Source: Eubacteriales bacterium | GTDB lineage: Bacteria; Bacillota; Clostridia; Lachnospirales; Lachnospiraceae | Reading direction: 5' to 3' | Assembly (NCBI GenBank): GCA_030527665.1 | Contig: JAUNAK010000007.1 | Span: 1 to 59,877 of the forward strand | Length of the DNA: 59,877 nt | Shown: piece by piece, positions 14,615 to 23,981 of the stretch | Numbering within the stretch: the stretch's first letter is position 1 | Layout of the letters: every line of letters starts with the position of its first letter | Position numbers and translations under genes: made by a program | The notes under the pieces: model-generated | Database searches by the model: none | The model's input: the letters and a program-made list of their open reading frames with translations, nothing else | Told to the model about the DNA's origin: nothing

Positions 14615-16204
14615 TCATTTCTTGAGAATTACCTCTCCTGCGGTTCCTCCCAGATACTTTCCTTCCGCAATGACGGCCTTTCCGTTCACATAGACATAAT
14701 GGATGCCGGTCGGTCTGGTATCCGGCTTCTTCTCATTCACACGCATTTCATCCACGTTCAGAACCGTGATATCCGCTTTATATCCTTCTCGCAGATATCC
14801 CCGCTCCCGGATACCGTATCGATCGACCGTCGCTCCGGTCATCTTGTTGACGATCTTCTCATAGGGAATTCCATACTGCTTTGCCAGCAGAAAAAACTGC
14901 GGGAAGGTCTGGAATGCGGCAATGTTCTGCAGTCCTTTTTCTTCTACCCAGGCATCGGTCATAAAGATTGACAGATCATCTTCCATCAGTGTGCGAACGA
15001 TATCCGCATTGTAATATTTGCCAAGGTAAATGCTGCCGCTTCGATTGGACAGCTCCACCAGCTTCAGATAGGCGTCCAGCTTGGACAAGCCTTCGGTTTC
15101 TGCGATCTCTGCGACGGTTCTGCCTTCGTATTCAGGATGTTCATCGGAGATATAAGCAACGACCAGATCCTCCCAGTCGATTCCCAGCACCTTTCGATAC
15201 ATGAGGATCGTCAGCTCCAGTTTCAGACGATTGATCGGCTTTGCCGCCTCCTCTTTGGAGAGGGATGCATACCATTCCGGATATACAACGGTGATAACCG
15301 AAGCACCATAGTGGAATGCGTAATTGTCAAAAGCCAGTCTGGAACCTGCTGCAGCCTCCTTGTGGAATACGGTCAGCATCTTGTCCTTGAGCTTCCAGCT
15401 GCGTGCTCCGGTGAAGATCAGATGGGAGTACTCCAGCCGGCAGCCGGATTTTTTCATAATATTCACAGCCTCATCCAGTCCCAGCTCCAGATGGGATTTG
15501 GATGTAAAAAGCGGATAATCCGCACTGACTGCGGAACAGGCACGGGGATGAATGGTCAGAATACCGTCATATCTGGCGATCTCCGAAGCAAAAGCAAGAA
15601 TCTCGTCCTCTTTTGCATACCGGTCCGGCTCATACATGAAGCCAAGTGAACCGCCAAAGGCACCGCCTTCCATGGCCTCCCGTACATAGGTCAGCTCCTT
15701 TTCGATCTGTTCCTTTGTGTAAGGCGTCGGATCAAAACCGGTCATGCCTGCACGAACCGATCCCTGTCCGATCAGCGGAACCAGATTAACATAGAGTTTT
15801 CCTTTTGCCCTCTTCTTGAAATCCGCAAAGCTTCCCGGATGCAGTGCATCGAATAAGCCTCCGCCGATCTTGTCCCGATACGGCGTATCCGGATCCATTC
15901 CGAACGGAGAAAAACTGCAGTTCCCGGTGATCTGTGTGGTGATTCCCTGTTCGATAAAGGGTCTGTAATATTTTTCCGCATTCTCTCTGTCATAGAAAAA
16001 ATCGTTATGTGAATGCGCATCGATCAGACCGGGACAGACCATCAGTCCCTCGGCATCAATGATCCGATCCTGTGCCTCCAGACGCCCTTCCTCAATGGAT
16101 CCTCCCACCTGAAGGATACGATCGTCCTCGATAAGAAGATCGCCCTTCACCGGTGCCTTCTGCGTACCGTCGTATAAGAATCCGTTTTTAAACAGTGTTT
16201 TCAT
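14615..16204 (-). CDS. N-acyl-D-amino-acid deacylase (D-aminoacylase family amidohydrolase)
   Basis: A 529-residue member of the amidohydrolase superfamily that hydrolyses N-acyl-D-amino acids. The beta-sandwich N-terminus (KTLFKNGFLYDGTQKAPVKGDLLIEDDRI) leads into the metal motif PGLIDAHSHNDF (about 58-69) and the family signature cysteine in TGNCSFSPFG. A Lys/His-bearing barrel follows. The C-terminal RGYLREGYKADITVLN and KPDTRPTGIHYVYVNGKAV are typical of D-aminoacylases. The ATG follows GAGAGGGAAAGC. It lies 30 bases after a DMT-transporter remnant and beyond the CPBP gene on the same strand. Confidence 0.9.
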   Translation of the reverse strand: MKTLFKNGFLYDGTQKAPVKGDLLIEDDRILQVGGSIEEGRLEAQDRIIDAEGLMVCPGLIDAHSHNDFFYDRENAEKYYRPFIEQGITTQITGNCSFSPFGMDPDTPYRDKIGGGLFDALHPGSFADFKKRAKGKLYVNLVPLIGQGSVRAGMTGFDPTPYTKEQIEKELTYVREAMEGGAFGGSLGFMYEPDRYAKEDEILAFASEIARYDGILTIHPRACSAVSADYPLFTSKSHLELGLDEAVNIMKKSGCRLEYSHLIFTGARSWKLKDKMLTVFHKEAAAGSRLAFDNYAFHYGASVITVVYPEWYASLSKEEAAKPINRLKLELTILMYRKVLGIDWEDLVVAYISDEHPEYEGRTVAEIAETEGLSKLDAYLKLVELSNRSGSIYLGKYYNADIVRTLMEDDLSIFMTDAWVEEKGLQNIAAFQTFPQFFLLAKQYGIPYEKIVNKMTGATVDRYGIRERGYLREGYKADITVLNVDEMRVNEKKPDTRPTGIHYVYVNGKAVIAEGKYLGGTAGEVILKK

Positions 16205-16234
16205 GCTTTCCCTCTCAATACACGCTTACCCGTA

Positions 16235-16360
16235 TTACTTTAAATTGATCAGTGCCAGTCCTCCCAGACAGACTGCAGCACCGGCGATCTTGTTCCATGT
16301 AATCGCCTCGTGAAACAGAAAATATCCGACCAGGGCCAGCGGCCAGACATATTGAAACAT
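16235..16360 (-). pseudogene. DMT/EamA transporter, C-terminal remnant (41 codons)
   Basis: A 41-codon frame, MFQYVWPLALVGYFLFHEA, then an amphipathic turn and AGAAVCLGGLALINLK. It matches the last two membrane helices of EamA/DMT exporters, including the LFHEAITW (usually LGE) element. The remaining eight helices are absent: the stretch immediately upstream is the intact end of the CPBP gene. It could still be translated by coupling (the ATG lies 5 bases after the CPBP stop, with GGAGGAAG in the preceding codons), but it cannot be a transporter. Confidence 0.7.
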
Positions 16361-16364
16361 TCGA

Positions 16365-17192
16365 TTACTTCCTCCAGGTTCCTTCTTTTTTGGCTATGCT
16401 GCGGATCAGCAGCAGACTGAGTATTACTCCGACAGCTGCCAGTATACCATAGATGCCAAGCCCTGAAAAATAGCTTTCGCTTGCTCTGGCCTCTTCGGCA
16501 GCCTCTGCCAGATCCTGTCCAAGCGCTTCCGAAGCCAGCGTTCCCATATACAGCGTTGCCGTACCGATGGTATTGATCACCGCATGCATGATCATCGATG
16601 TATAAATGCTGCCGCTGGCGGCATTTGTCAATCCAAAGAAGATTCCCAGTACAAAGGCATAGCAGAACTGGTTTAGATTCAGATGGATGATTCCAAAAAA
16701 AAGTGCTGAGATCACAACAGCCGGCACAAGTGAACTTACCCTGCGGATCCGGTTCAGAAATACGCCGCGGAAACACAGTTCCTCACAGATCGGTGCAACG
16801 ACTACGGTGAACAGGAACGTCAGCCACACACCATCTGCCAGCAGAGAATTTGCAGCCTGCACCACGGTATTGGGAACCAGCAGCTGCGACAGAACATTGG
16901 CAAACATATAGACCGGTGTAACGGTAAGTGACAAAAGCAGCGTTTTGAAGATCGTGCTGCCATGAACTCTGCGGAAATGTACCGTTGACAGGATCGAGCC
17001 GCCTTTTACCTTTACATATATGAAAGCCGGCAGAACGATCGCCGCTTCACACAGGAGACTGGGAAGCCACCAGGGGATGTCCACATCACTGCGGGCATCG
17101 AGGATCCCCGCTCCAAAGCCAATCGCCAGATTCAAACCAACCGAAATAATAAATAAGATAAACAGTCCGATGTATTCCCTTTTCTTTAACAT
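16365..17192 (-). CDS. CPBP-family intramembrane metalloprotease
   Basis: A 275-residue membrane protein with about eight hydrophobic helices. The CPBP/CAAX-protease motifs are complete: APICEELCFRGVFLNRI (EExxxR, about 145-160), SALFFGIIHLN (FxxxH) and MIMHAVIN (HxxxN). Such proteins are glutamate/histidine intramembrane proteases, often linked to peptide maturation or self-immunity. The start follows GAAAGGAGCAGTAT. It precedes the D-aminoacylase gene on the same strand. No bacteriocin precursor is adjacent. Confidence 0.92.
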   Translation of the reverse strand: MLKKREYIGLFILFIISVGLNLAIGFGAGILDARSDVDIPWWLPSLLCEAAIVLPAFIYVKVKGGSILSTVHFRRVHGSTIFKTLLLSLTVTPVYMFANVLSQLLVPNTVVQAANSLLADGVWLTFLFTVVVAPICEELCFRGVFLNRIRRVSSLVPAVVISALFFGIIHLNLNQFCYAFVLGIFFGLTNAASGSIYTSMIMHAVINTIGTATLYMGTLASEALGQDLAEAAEEARASESYFSGLGIYGILAAVGVILSLLLIRSIAKKEGTWRK

Positions 17193-17233
17193 ATACTGCT
17201 CCTTTCTTCATAAGACTGTTCCGCATGACTGTA

Positions 17234-17325
17234 CTCTGCATACATGTGCGTTGTATGTATATTTTCCTGATCGAGAGCGTTTTTTTGCGTCAAAGCTCTC
17301 TGCATGCACTTTGTATGTATTTTTT
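17234..17325. repeat. imperfect direct repeat upstream of the CPBP gene
   Basis: CTCTGCATACATGTGCGTTGTATGTAT (17234-17260) recurs as CTCTGCATGCACTTTGTATGTAT (17298-17320), a 64-base period. It lies in the 177-base gap between the AraC gene and the CPBP gene. Confidence 0.5.
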
Positions 17326-17369
17326 CTGCGTACCTGCATTTCTGCATGTCTTTGTGCTCTGTATCTGCC

Positions 17370-18218
17370 TTACCTGATCTTATGCTGATTCCGCCATTCC
17401 CGCGGAGGAAGTCCGTAAATATTTTTGAACGCCCGCGAGAAATGCAGCTGATTCTCATACCCGACGGCATTGCCAATATCCGCAACACTCATGGCTGTCA
17501 GTTTCAGCAGCTCCGCTGCTTTTGCCATTCGATAGGAAAGAATGAATTCCTGCGGTGTTTTTCCGATTGCATCCTTGAAGATCTTGCCGAAATAGCTGCG
17601 GTTCAGTCCGCATTTTTCCGCCACCGTCTCGACACTGATCGCATTTTGATAATTGTGCTCGATATAGGCGATGGCTTCCTGAATATAAAAATCCCGAAGC
17701 TTGCTTCCCGTCGTTACTTTCAGTTCAGCAATCGACCGGACCAGTGCATCCAGAAACAGATACAGATGTCCGATCAGATGAAACGGTGAAGAATCCGCAT
17801 GATCGACAATATAGGCCATTTCTCCGAACATTTCCTCTCTCACATCCTTAAACCGCGGACGATAAACCGGATCATCTTCTGTCAGCCGGGTCATTTCCAG
17901 AAGACTTTTTACCCGAAGACCGTCAAATTCGATCCAGATATACTCCCAGGGATTCCGCTCATCCGCAATATAGGTATTGATCTGGTCAGGAAAGATCATG
18001 AACCCCTGGTTGCTCTTGATATGATAGGTCCTTGTCTCCCCTTTTGAATCATCTGCAAGAAGTGTCCCCGCTCCGGATATGACATAGTGAAACAAAAAGT
18101 GATTCCGCTTCGCCGGTCCATAGGAATGCGCCGCCTCGCACTGCTCCCTTCCATATTGAAACAGGCCGAGATCCACGAAATTTTCATTCGGAAAGATGGA
18201 AAAAAAGATATCACTCAT
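17370..18218 (-). CDS. AraC-family regulator of the alpha-galactoside operon (MsmR-like)
   Basis: 282 residues from the ATG at 18218, which follows AAGGAGGGCAGGGGG. The N-terminal arabinose-type cupin domain spans about 20-130 (NHFLFHYVISGAGTLL, then IKSNQGFMIFPDQINTY). The C-terminal AraC DNA-binding domain spans about 180-280 (VETVAEKCGLNRSYFGKIFKDAIGKTPQEF, then VADIGNAVGYENQLHFSRAFKNIYG). It is divergent from the sugar ABC/alpha-galactosidase operon. By position and domain type it is the likely activator of that operon in response to an alpha-galactoside. Confidence 0.92.
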   Translation of the reverse strand: MSDIFFSIFPNENFVDLGLFQYGREQCEAAHSYGPAKRNHFLFHYVISGAGTLLADDSKGETRTYHIKSNQGFMIFPDQINTYIADERNPWEYIWIEFDGLRVKSLLEMTRLTEDDPVYRPRFKDVREEMFGEMAYIVDHADSSPFHLIGHLYLFLDALVRSIAELKVTTGSKLRDFYIQEAIAYIEHNYQNAISVETVAEKCGLNRSYFGKIFKDAIGKTPQEFILSYRMAKAAELLKLTAMSVADIGNAVGYENQLHFSRAFKNIYGLPPREWRNQHKIR

Positions 18219-18300
18219 CCCCCTGCCCTCCTTCTTATTTTTTATTAGAACACGCAATATACCATAATGCAACCTCATTTTCCGTTACATCGATTAATAT

Positions 18301-18356
18301 CGCATAATGGGTGAAAAATCATGGAAACCTGCCATTTACCGATTGCAAAATGGGTG
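18301..18356 (+). promoter_or_regulatory. candidate AraC-type operator (two direct repeats)
   Basis: CGCATAATGGGTG (18301-18313) and TGCAAAATGGGTG (18344-18356) are direct repeats with a 43-base period, about four helical turns. They lie upstream of the binding-protein gene and face the AraC gene. Spaced direct half-sites are typical of AraC-family binding. Confidence 0.55.
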
Positions 18357-18454
18357 TTTTAATAAAATCAACGAAGAAAGAGAGCACCTGACCGTCTGAC
18401 CGGATATCTCTTTTTTATACATGATACTGCAGAATACTTCGAGGAGGTATACAA

Positions 18455-19744
18455 ATGAGAGGGAAACAGATTCTGGCTGTATTCACAGCCCTTACGACTG
18501 CACTTTCCATAGGTTCGCTGAGCGGATGCGGAACGGAGAGCAGCAGCGGAAAAACCGTGATCCGCATGCTTCAGTACAAACCGGAAGCCGTTAAGGCCTT
18601 TGAAGAAATGGAAGCCCGCTTCAATGCAGCTCATGATGACATCGAGCTGAAGATCGAATCTCCCAATGAGGCCATGACCGTTCTGAAGACACGGCTCATC
18701 AAGGAAGACTATCCGGACATCGTAGGAATCGGCGGCGACATCAACTACTCCAACTTCCTGGACGCCGAGCTGTTCATGGATATATCCGATTTTGACGGCA
18801 TCGAATCGATCAAGCCAGCCTATATGCAGATCGAGAAGGATCTGGAATTTATTCCGCAGGACGGCATCTATGCCCTTCCTTATGTGGCTAACGCAGCCGG
18901 CATCCTGTACAACCGGGAAATGTTCCGGGAAAACGGCTGGGAGATCCCGACGACATGGACCGAATTCAATGAACTTTGTCAAACGATCCGTCAGACCTCG
19001 GATGTGTACCCGCTCTACCTTGGCTACAAGGATACCTGGACCACCCTTGCTCCCTGGAATGCACTTGCGGTCGGCCTGTCAGATGCCTCGATCTGTGCAC
19101 AGGTAAACGCCGGAAAAACAACATTCTCCGAAGGATACGCGGAAACCGCAGATAAGATCAAGGTCCTTCTGGATTATGCAGAACCCAATCCCTATGCCTA
19201 CAGCTACAACGATGCCTGCACAGCCTTCGCCCGCGGCGAATCGGCCATGTATCCCATCGGAAGCTATGCGGTTCCGCAGATTCTGTCCGTAAATCCGGAT
19301 ATGGACATCGACTCCTTCCCCTTCCCCGCCAATGAGGATGAGGCAGACAATGTTCTCAATTCCGGTGTGGATCTGCAGTTCTCCGTTATGAAGGAATGCA
19401 AAAACAAGGAAGCAGCCTATGAAGTACTTCGTTTCCTGTACGAGGATGAAACCATCCAGATCTATCTGGATGACCAAAGTGCCGTTCCCTGTAAAAAAGG
19501 TAACTTCACGCTTCCATCCATGCTTGACGGAATGAAAACTTACATTGAAGCGGATCGGATGTCCGATTTCCACGATCATCATTATCCAAGCGAAATGAGT
19601 GTGGATGCCATGATCCAGACCTATCTCATGGATACATCCGACAACGCAGCCGGGACCTTCCTGGCAAGATTCGACAGCGAATGGATCCGCTACAACCGTG
19701 ACCTGATCGAAAAGGTAAGGAAATATGAGGAGGGACAGAAATGA
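18455..19744 (+). CDS. sugar ABC transporter substrate-binding lipoprotein
   Basis: A 429-residue lipoprotein with signal peptide (MRGKQILAVFTALTTALSIG) and lipobox LSGC, lipid-anchored at Cys25. The rest is a family-1 extracellular solute-binding fold (TVIRMLQYKPEAVKAFEEME, then YALPYVANAAGILYNREMF and GESAMYPIGSYAVPQIL). It presents an oligosaccharide, probably raffinose/melibiose-type given the neighbouring GH36, to the two permeases. The ATG follows CGAGGAGGTATACAA. It overlaps the next gene by 4 bases. Confidence 0.95.
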   Translation: MRGKQILAVFTALTTALSIGSLSGCGTESSSGKTVIRMLQYKPEAVKAFEEMEARFNAAHDDIELKIESPNEAMTVLKTRLIKEDYPDIVGIGGDINYSNFLDAELFMDISDFDGIESIKPAYMQIEKDLEFIPQDGIYALPYVANAAGILYNREMFRENGWEIPTTWTEFNELCQTIRQTSDVYPLYLGYKDTWTTLAPWNALAVGLSDASICAQVNAGKTTFSEGYAETADKIKVLLDYAEPNPYAYSYNDACTAFARGESAMYPIGSYAVPQILSVNPDMDIDSFPFPANEDEADNVLNSGVDLQFSVMKECKNKEAAYEVLRFLYEDETIQIYLDDQSAVPCKKGNFTLPSMLDGMKTYIEADRMSDFHDHHYPSEMSVDAMIQTYLMDTSDNAAGTFLARFDSEWIRYNRDLIEKVRKYEEGQK

Positions 19745-20616
19745 ACAAGACCATGTCCAAACGAACAAAAACCTATCTGCTGATGCTTCTGCCGGCGCTC
19801 ATTCTCTTTATTGCCTTCAATACGGTTCCGCTGATCACCGGTGCCTACTACAGCCTGACCAATTACCGCGGCTACGGCAGCTACGATTTTGTCGGTCTTC
19901 GAAACTTCCGGGATCTGTTTCAGGACGCAAGGATCGGCAAATCCTACCTGTTTACCTTCAAATATGCCCTTTGCGGTACTGTGCTGGTCAATGTTCTCTC
20001 CCTGCTTCTCGCTCTTGGACTGAACAGCAAGATTAAATTCAAAAATACGCTCCGCGGCCTGTATTTCCTTCCGAATATTCTCGGCGGACTGGTTGTCGGC
20101 TACATCTTCAGCTTTATTTTTACCTACATCATCCCGACCGCTGCAAAAGCCCTTGGCATCGGCTTCCTCAGCAGCAGTGTCCTGGCAAGTGAAAAGTGGG
20201 CATGGGTCGGTGTCCTCATCGTCGGCGTATGGCAGAGTGTTGCAATGAATACGATCATCTTCATCTCCGGTCTGCAGACGATCCCCACCGAGATCTATGA
20301 AGCATCCTCCATCGACGGAGCCGGCAGATGGTATACCTTCCGCAAGCTTACGCTTCCGCTGCTGCTTCCATTCGTATCGACGAATCTGATCCTCAGTACC
20401 AAGAACATGCTCATGGTATTTGACCAGATCATGGCCCTTACAAAGGGAGGTCCCGCGCAGAGTACCGAATCCATCTCCTACCTGATCTACCGCAACGGTA
20501 TGGACGGCGGACAGTTCGGTTTCCAGAGTGCAAATGCTGTCGTTTTCTTTGTTGTGATCGTCAGCATCTCTGTATTACAGCTTGTTATCTCTAACAGAAA
20601 GGAGCAGCAGTTATGA
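19741..20616 (+). CDS. sugar ABC transporter permease 1 (MsmF/MalF type)
   Basis: A 291-residue inner-membrane permease with six predicted helices. The N-terminal RTKTYLLMLLPALILFIAF helix and the EAA loop EIYEASSIDGAGRWYTFRKLTLPLLLP (about 189-215) are standard for carbohydrate-uptake family 1 permeases. It overlaps the binding-protein and second-permease genes by 4 bases each, so expression is tightly coupled. Confidence 0.95.
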   Translation: MNKTMSKRTKTYLLMLLPALILFIAFNTVPLITGAYYSLTNYRGYGSYDFVGLRNFRDLFQDARIGKSYLFTFKYALCGTVLVNVLSLLLALGLNSKIKFKNTLRGLYFLPNILGGLVVGYIFSFIFTYIIPTAAKALGIGFLSSSVLASEKWAWVGVLIVGVWQSVAMNTIIFISGLQTIPTEIYEASSIDGAGRWYTFRKLTLPLLLPFVSTNLILSTKNMLMVFDQIMALTKGGPAQSTESISYLIYRNGMDGGQFGFQSANAVVFFVVIVSISVLQLVISNRKEQQL

Positions 20617-21485
20617 GTACAAATACAAAGCCGCTTTCCGGCAGCAAACCCAAAAAAGAAAAAGCAAATATTCCGGTTACCGTTCTTCTTATTATCGGCA
20701 GCATAACGATCCTGTTTCCGCTGTATATGACCGTTGTCATCGCACTCAAATCGCCCTCCTCCATGACCAATGACATTGCCGGAGCACTGAGCCTGCCGAA
20801 AACCTTTTCGCTGGCAAACTTTGCAGAAGCCATGCGTGTCACCAATTTCTGGAGATCCCTGGCAAACAGTGTGATCATCACCGGCGGAACGATCCTGCTT
20901 TCTCTGCTGATCCATTCCATGGCCGGTTATGCACTTGGCAGAGCCATGGGGAAAAGCAAAAAGATCCGCATGGTCTACTTCTACATCGTAAGCGGAATGT
21001 TCGTCCCCTTTGCGATCCTCATGATGCCGCTGGTTAAGGAAACTGCACGCCTTGGCATTGACAACATGTTTGGTGTGATCCTCCTCTATGTGGTATTCTA
21101 TATGCCGATGAACGTTATGCTCTACAGCAGCTATCTCAAAAATGTTCCTGTGGCAATGGAAGAGGCTGCGGATATCGACGGTGCGTCCGCATGGAAAACG
21201 TACTGGACGATCATTTTTCCGATGATGAAACCCATGCATGCAACGGTTGCCATCCTTACCGCTCTCGGCACCTGGAACGATGCAATGACACCGCTGGTCA
21301 TCATGTCCGGTTCGGAAAGCACAACGCTTCCGCTTGCACAGCTGAACTTCCAGACACAGTTCGGTACAAACTACAACCTGGCATTTGCTTCCTATCTGCT
21401 GGCACTGATCCCGATCCTTATCTTCTACATTCTCTGTCAGAAGAGCATCATCGGCGGCGTTGCCAACGGTGCAGTCAAAGGCTGA
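20613..21485 (+). CDS. sugar ABC transporter permease 2 (MsmG/MalG type)
   Basis: A 290-residue permease with six helices. An unusual basic N-terminal extension (GSKPKKEKANIP) precedes helix 1. The EAA loop AMEEAADIDGASAWKTYWTIIFPMMKP is at about 180-206. No ATPase gene follows: as in many Firmicutes, a shared MsmK/MalK-type ATPase encoded elsewhere must energise the system. Confidence 0.95.
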   Translation: MSTNTKPLSGSKPKKEKANIPVTVLLIIGSITILFPLYMTVVIALKSPSSMTNDIAGALSLPKTFSLANFAEAMRVTNFWRSLANSVIITGGTILLSLLIHSMAGYALGRAMGKSKKIRMVYFYIVSGMFVPFAILMMPLVKETARLGIDNMFGVILLYVVFYMPMNVMLYSSYLKNVPVAMEEAADIDGASAWKTYWTIIFPMMKPMHATVAILTALGTWNDAMTPLVIMSGSESTTLPLAQLNFQTQFGTNYNLAFASYLLALIPILIFYILCQKSIIGGVANGAVKG

Positions 21486-21534
21486 ATACATGAACAGAAA
21501 GGCCCTTAGCCTTCCCAAACAGTTTCAAAACAAC

Positions 21535-21562
21535 AGCAGCAGGCGCGAGCGCGTCTGCTGCT
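21535..21562 (+). other. intercistronic hairpin
   Basis: A 12-bp stem (AGCAGCAGGCGC / GCGTCTGCTGCT, with one G-T pair) and a 4-base loop, with no T run. It lies between the second permease and the GH36 gene and probably stabilises the upstream mRNA or tunes expression within the operon. Confidence 0.6.
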
Positions 21563-21587
21563 ATCCCACTATACAGAGGTTATTACT

Positions 21588-23783
21588 ATGGCAGTTATTA
21601 TTAATGAAGAAAACAGAATGTTTCAGCTTATTACCGACAATACCGAATACCAGTTTCAGGCGGATGAATACGATGTGCTGCGCCATCTGTGGTATGGCGA
21701 AAAAGTCGGCACACCGATGTCCTATCTGCTCTCCTATCCCGATGTAGGTTTTGCAGGAAATCCCTACGATGCCGGAAATGACCGTACCTATTCGCTCCAC
21801 ACACAGCCGCTGGAATACGCCTGCGAAGGCATCGGTGACTACCGGAGCGCTGCCGTTTCGATCACTCATGCTGACGGAAGCACCGCCCTGGATCTGCGTT
21901 ATACCGGCTATACCCTTCACAAAGGAAAATACTCCCTCACCGGTCTTCCGGCTGTCTATGCAGACGAAGACGAAGCAGAAACGCTGGAGATCTATCTGAA
22001 AGACACGGCAAGTGAAACGGAAGTCACCCTCCGTTACGGAATCCTTGCCGGATACGATGTCATTACCCGCTGCGCCGTCATCCGCAATGCAGGAACCGAA
22101 CCGATCCGCCTCCGGAAAGCAGCCAGCCTCTGTCTGGATCTCCCGTATGGCAGCTGGGAGCAGCTGCATTTCCACGGCCGGCATGCCATGGAACGGCAGG
22201 CGGAGCGCCTTCCTCTTCTGCATGGCGTACAGGAGATTTCCAGCAGCCGCGGAACCTCCAGCCACCAGCAGAACCCTTCGGTCATCCTGTGCTCCCCCGA
22301 CTGTACCGAACAGAGCGGCCGATGCATCGGTGCCTTCTTCGTATACAGCGGCAGTTTTAAGATCCGGACTGAGCTTGATGAGCTGAATCAGGTCCGTCTG
22401 CTTCTGGGACTCAACCCGGATACCTTCACATGGACGCTGAACAGCAGTGAAATCTTCGAGACACCGGAGGCCGTCATGACCTACAGCGGCAGCGGCTTTG
22501 CGGAAATGTCCCATCATTTCCACAGCATCATTCGCCGCCATATCTGCCGCGGAAAGTATAAGCTGATCGAGCGCCCGGTACTTCTCAACAACTGGGAGGC
22601 AACCTATTTTGATTTCAACGAAGAAAAGATCCTGCAGATTGCCGAGAGTGCTTCCGAACTTGGCGTGGACATGCTGGTTCTGGATGACGGCTGGTTCGGA
22701 AAGCGTGACTCCGATACCTCCGGACTGGGTGACTGGTTTGTAAATGAACAAAAACTGAAGGGGGGCCTCCCGGAACTGGTAAAACGTATCAATGCACTCG
22801 GTATGCAGTTTGGTCTCTGGTTCGAGCCGGAGATGATCTCGGAGGACAGTGAGCTGTACCGGCAGCATCCCGACTGGGCGATCCGCATTCCCGGGAGAGC
22901 CCCCATGCGCGGCCGCTTCCAGCTGGTACTGGATCTGTCCCGAACCGATGTACAGGACTATCTGTTCAGGGTAATGAGCGGCATTCTCGACAGTGCCAAT
23001 ATCACCTACATCAAATGGGATATGAACCGCAGCATCAGCGACCTGTATTCCCATGCGCTTTCCCCTGAGCGGCAGGGCGAACTGTCTCACCGGTATGTTC
23101 TGGGACTCTACGCCCTCCTTGAACGCCTTGTACAGAAATATCCGGATGTTCTGTTTGAAGGATGCAGCGGCGGCGGCGGACGTTTCGATGCCGGCATGCT
23201 CTACTACTGTCCGCAGATCTGGTGCAGCGACGATACCGATGCCTATGAACGAACAAAGATCCAGTACGGAACCTCCTTTATCTACCCGATCTCGGCTGTT
23301 GGTTCCCATGTATCTGTCGTTCCCAACCACCAGACCGGCAGAATTACCCCGCTTACTTCCAGAGCAGTCACTGCCATGGCCGGAAGTTTCGGCTACGAAC
23401 TGGATCTGGGTCTGCTTTCCGAAGAGGAAAAAAATGCTGTTTCCGAACAGATTCGCAGCTTCAAGTCCATCGGTCCGCTTATTCATAACGGCAGCTATTA
23501 CCGCCTCTCCGATCCCACAAAGGACAATTATGCATGCTGGAGCTATGTATCCGACGACAAGGAAACCGTCCTTGTTCACGGTATGCTCTTCCATGCTCAG
23601 CCGAATATGAAGCAGGCCGCCCTTCGGCTGCAGGGACTGGATGCACAAGCATGCTATACGCTTTCGGGCACTGACGCCGTCTACACGGGTGCTGCCCTGA
23701 TGAACGGAGGCATTCTCCTTCCGCCTTATTGGGGAGACTATTCACCGGTAGAAATGCAGTTCCGGAAGGTGCATGAAATCTGA
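21588..23783 (+). CDS. alpha-galactosidase, GH36 family
   Basis: A 731-residue cytoplasmic alpha-galactosidase (EC 3.2.1.22), full length for the tetrameric bacterial GH36 group. An N-terminal beta-supersandwich precedes the TIM barrel (about 330-650). The nucleophile is Asp478 in YIKWDMNRS and the acid/base is Asp548 in IWCSDDTDAYERT. FEGCSGGGGRFD contributes sugar-binding residues. It cleaves terminal alpha-1,6-galactose from melibiose or raffinose taken up by the adjacent ABC system. Confidence 0.96.
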   Translation: MAVIINEENRMFQLITDNTEYQFQADEYDVLRHLWYGEKVGTPMSYLLSYPDVGFAGNPYDAGNDRTYSLHTQPLEYACEGIGDYRSAAVSITHADGSTALDLRYTGYTLHKGKYSLTGLPAVYADEDEAETLEIYLKDTASETEVTLRYGILAGYDVITRCAVIRNAGTEPIRLRKAASLCLDLPYGSWEQLHFHGRHAMERQAERLPLLHGVQEISSSRGTSSHQQNPSVILCSPDCTEQSGRCIGAFFVYSGSFKIRTELDELNQVRLLLGLNPDTFTWTLNSSEIFETPEAVMTYSGSGFAEMSHHFHSIIRRHICRGKYKLIERPVLLNNWEATYFDFNEEKILQIAESASELGVDMLVLDDGWFGKRDSDTSGLGDWFVNEQKLKGGLPELVKRINALGMQFGLWFEPEMISEDSELYRQHPDWAIRIPGRAPMRGRFQLVLDLSRTDVQDYLFRVMSGILDSANITYIKWDMNRSISDLYSHALSPERQGELSHRYVLGLYALLERLVQKYPDVLFEGCSGGGGRFDAGMLYYCPQIWCSDDTDAYERTKIQYGTSFIYPISAVGSHVSVVPNHQTGRITPLTSRAVTAMAGSFGYELDLGLLSEEEKNAVSEQIRSFKSIGPLIHNGSYYRLSDPTKDNYACWSYVSDDKETVLVHGMLFHAQPNMKQAALRLQGLDAQACYTLSGTDAVYTGAALMNGGILLPPYWGDYSPVEMQFRKVHEI

Positions 23784-23904
23784 AACAGGATTTCTGCATA
23801 TGCGATTCCTACATGTACGACTCATGCATGCACAAGCTGTACCTGCATACACGAGCTATCGGCGCAAGCTGTCCATGCATCCTTCACACAATTAATTTAC
23901 TGAA

Positions 23905-23965
23905 AAAGAAACCGCAGTGCTCTCATACAGCCGTTTAAACGGTATGAGAGCACTGCGGTTTCTTT
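23905..23965. terminator. strong bidirectional terminator after the alpha-galactosidase gene
   Basis: A perfect 24-bp stem (23905-23928 with 23942-23965; core ACCGCAGTGCTCTCATAC) with a 13-base loop and A/T tracts. It separates the convergent alpha-galactosidase and GTPase genes. Confidence 0.92.
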
Positions 23966-23981
23966 CACGCAAGCAATTCCA

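Noticed and set aside
21561-23648. Very long open frame antisense to the alpha-galactosidase gene
   Set aside because: It mirrors the GH36 coding frame, has no ribosome site and no family resemblance. Similar shadows occur opposite GH3 (1564-2727), araA (5336-6541), the SGNH gene (10470-11390), the pyruvyltransferase gene (34273-35658) and the NifH-NifD gene (47258-49492).
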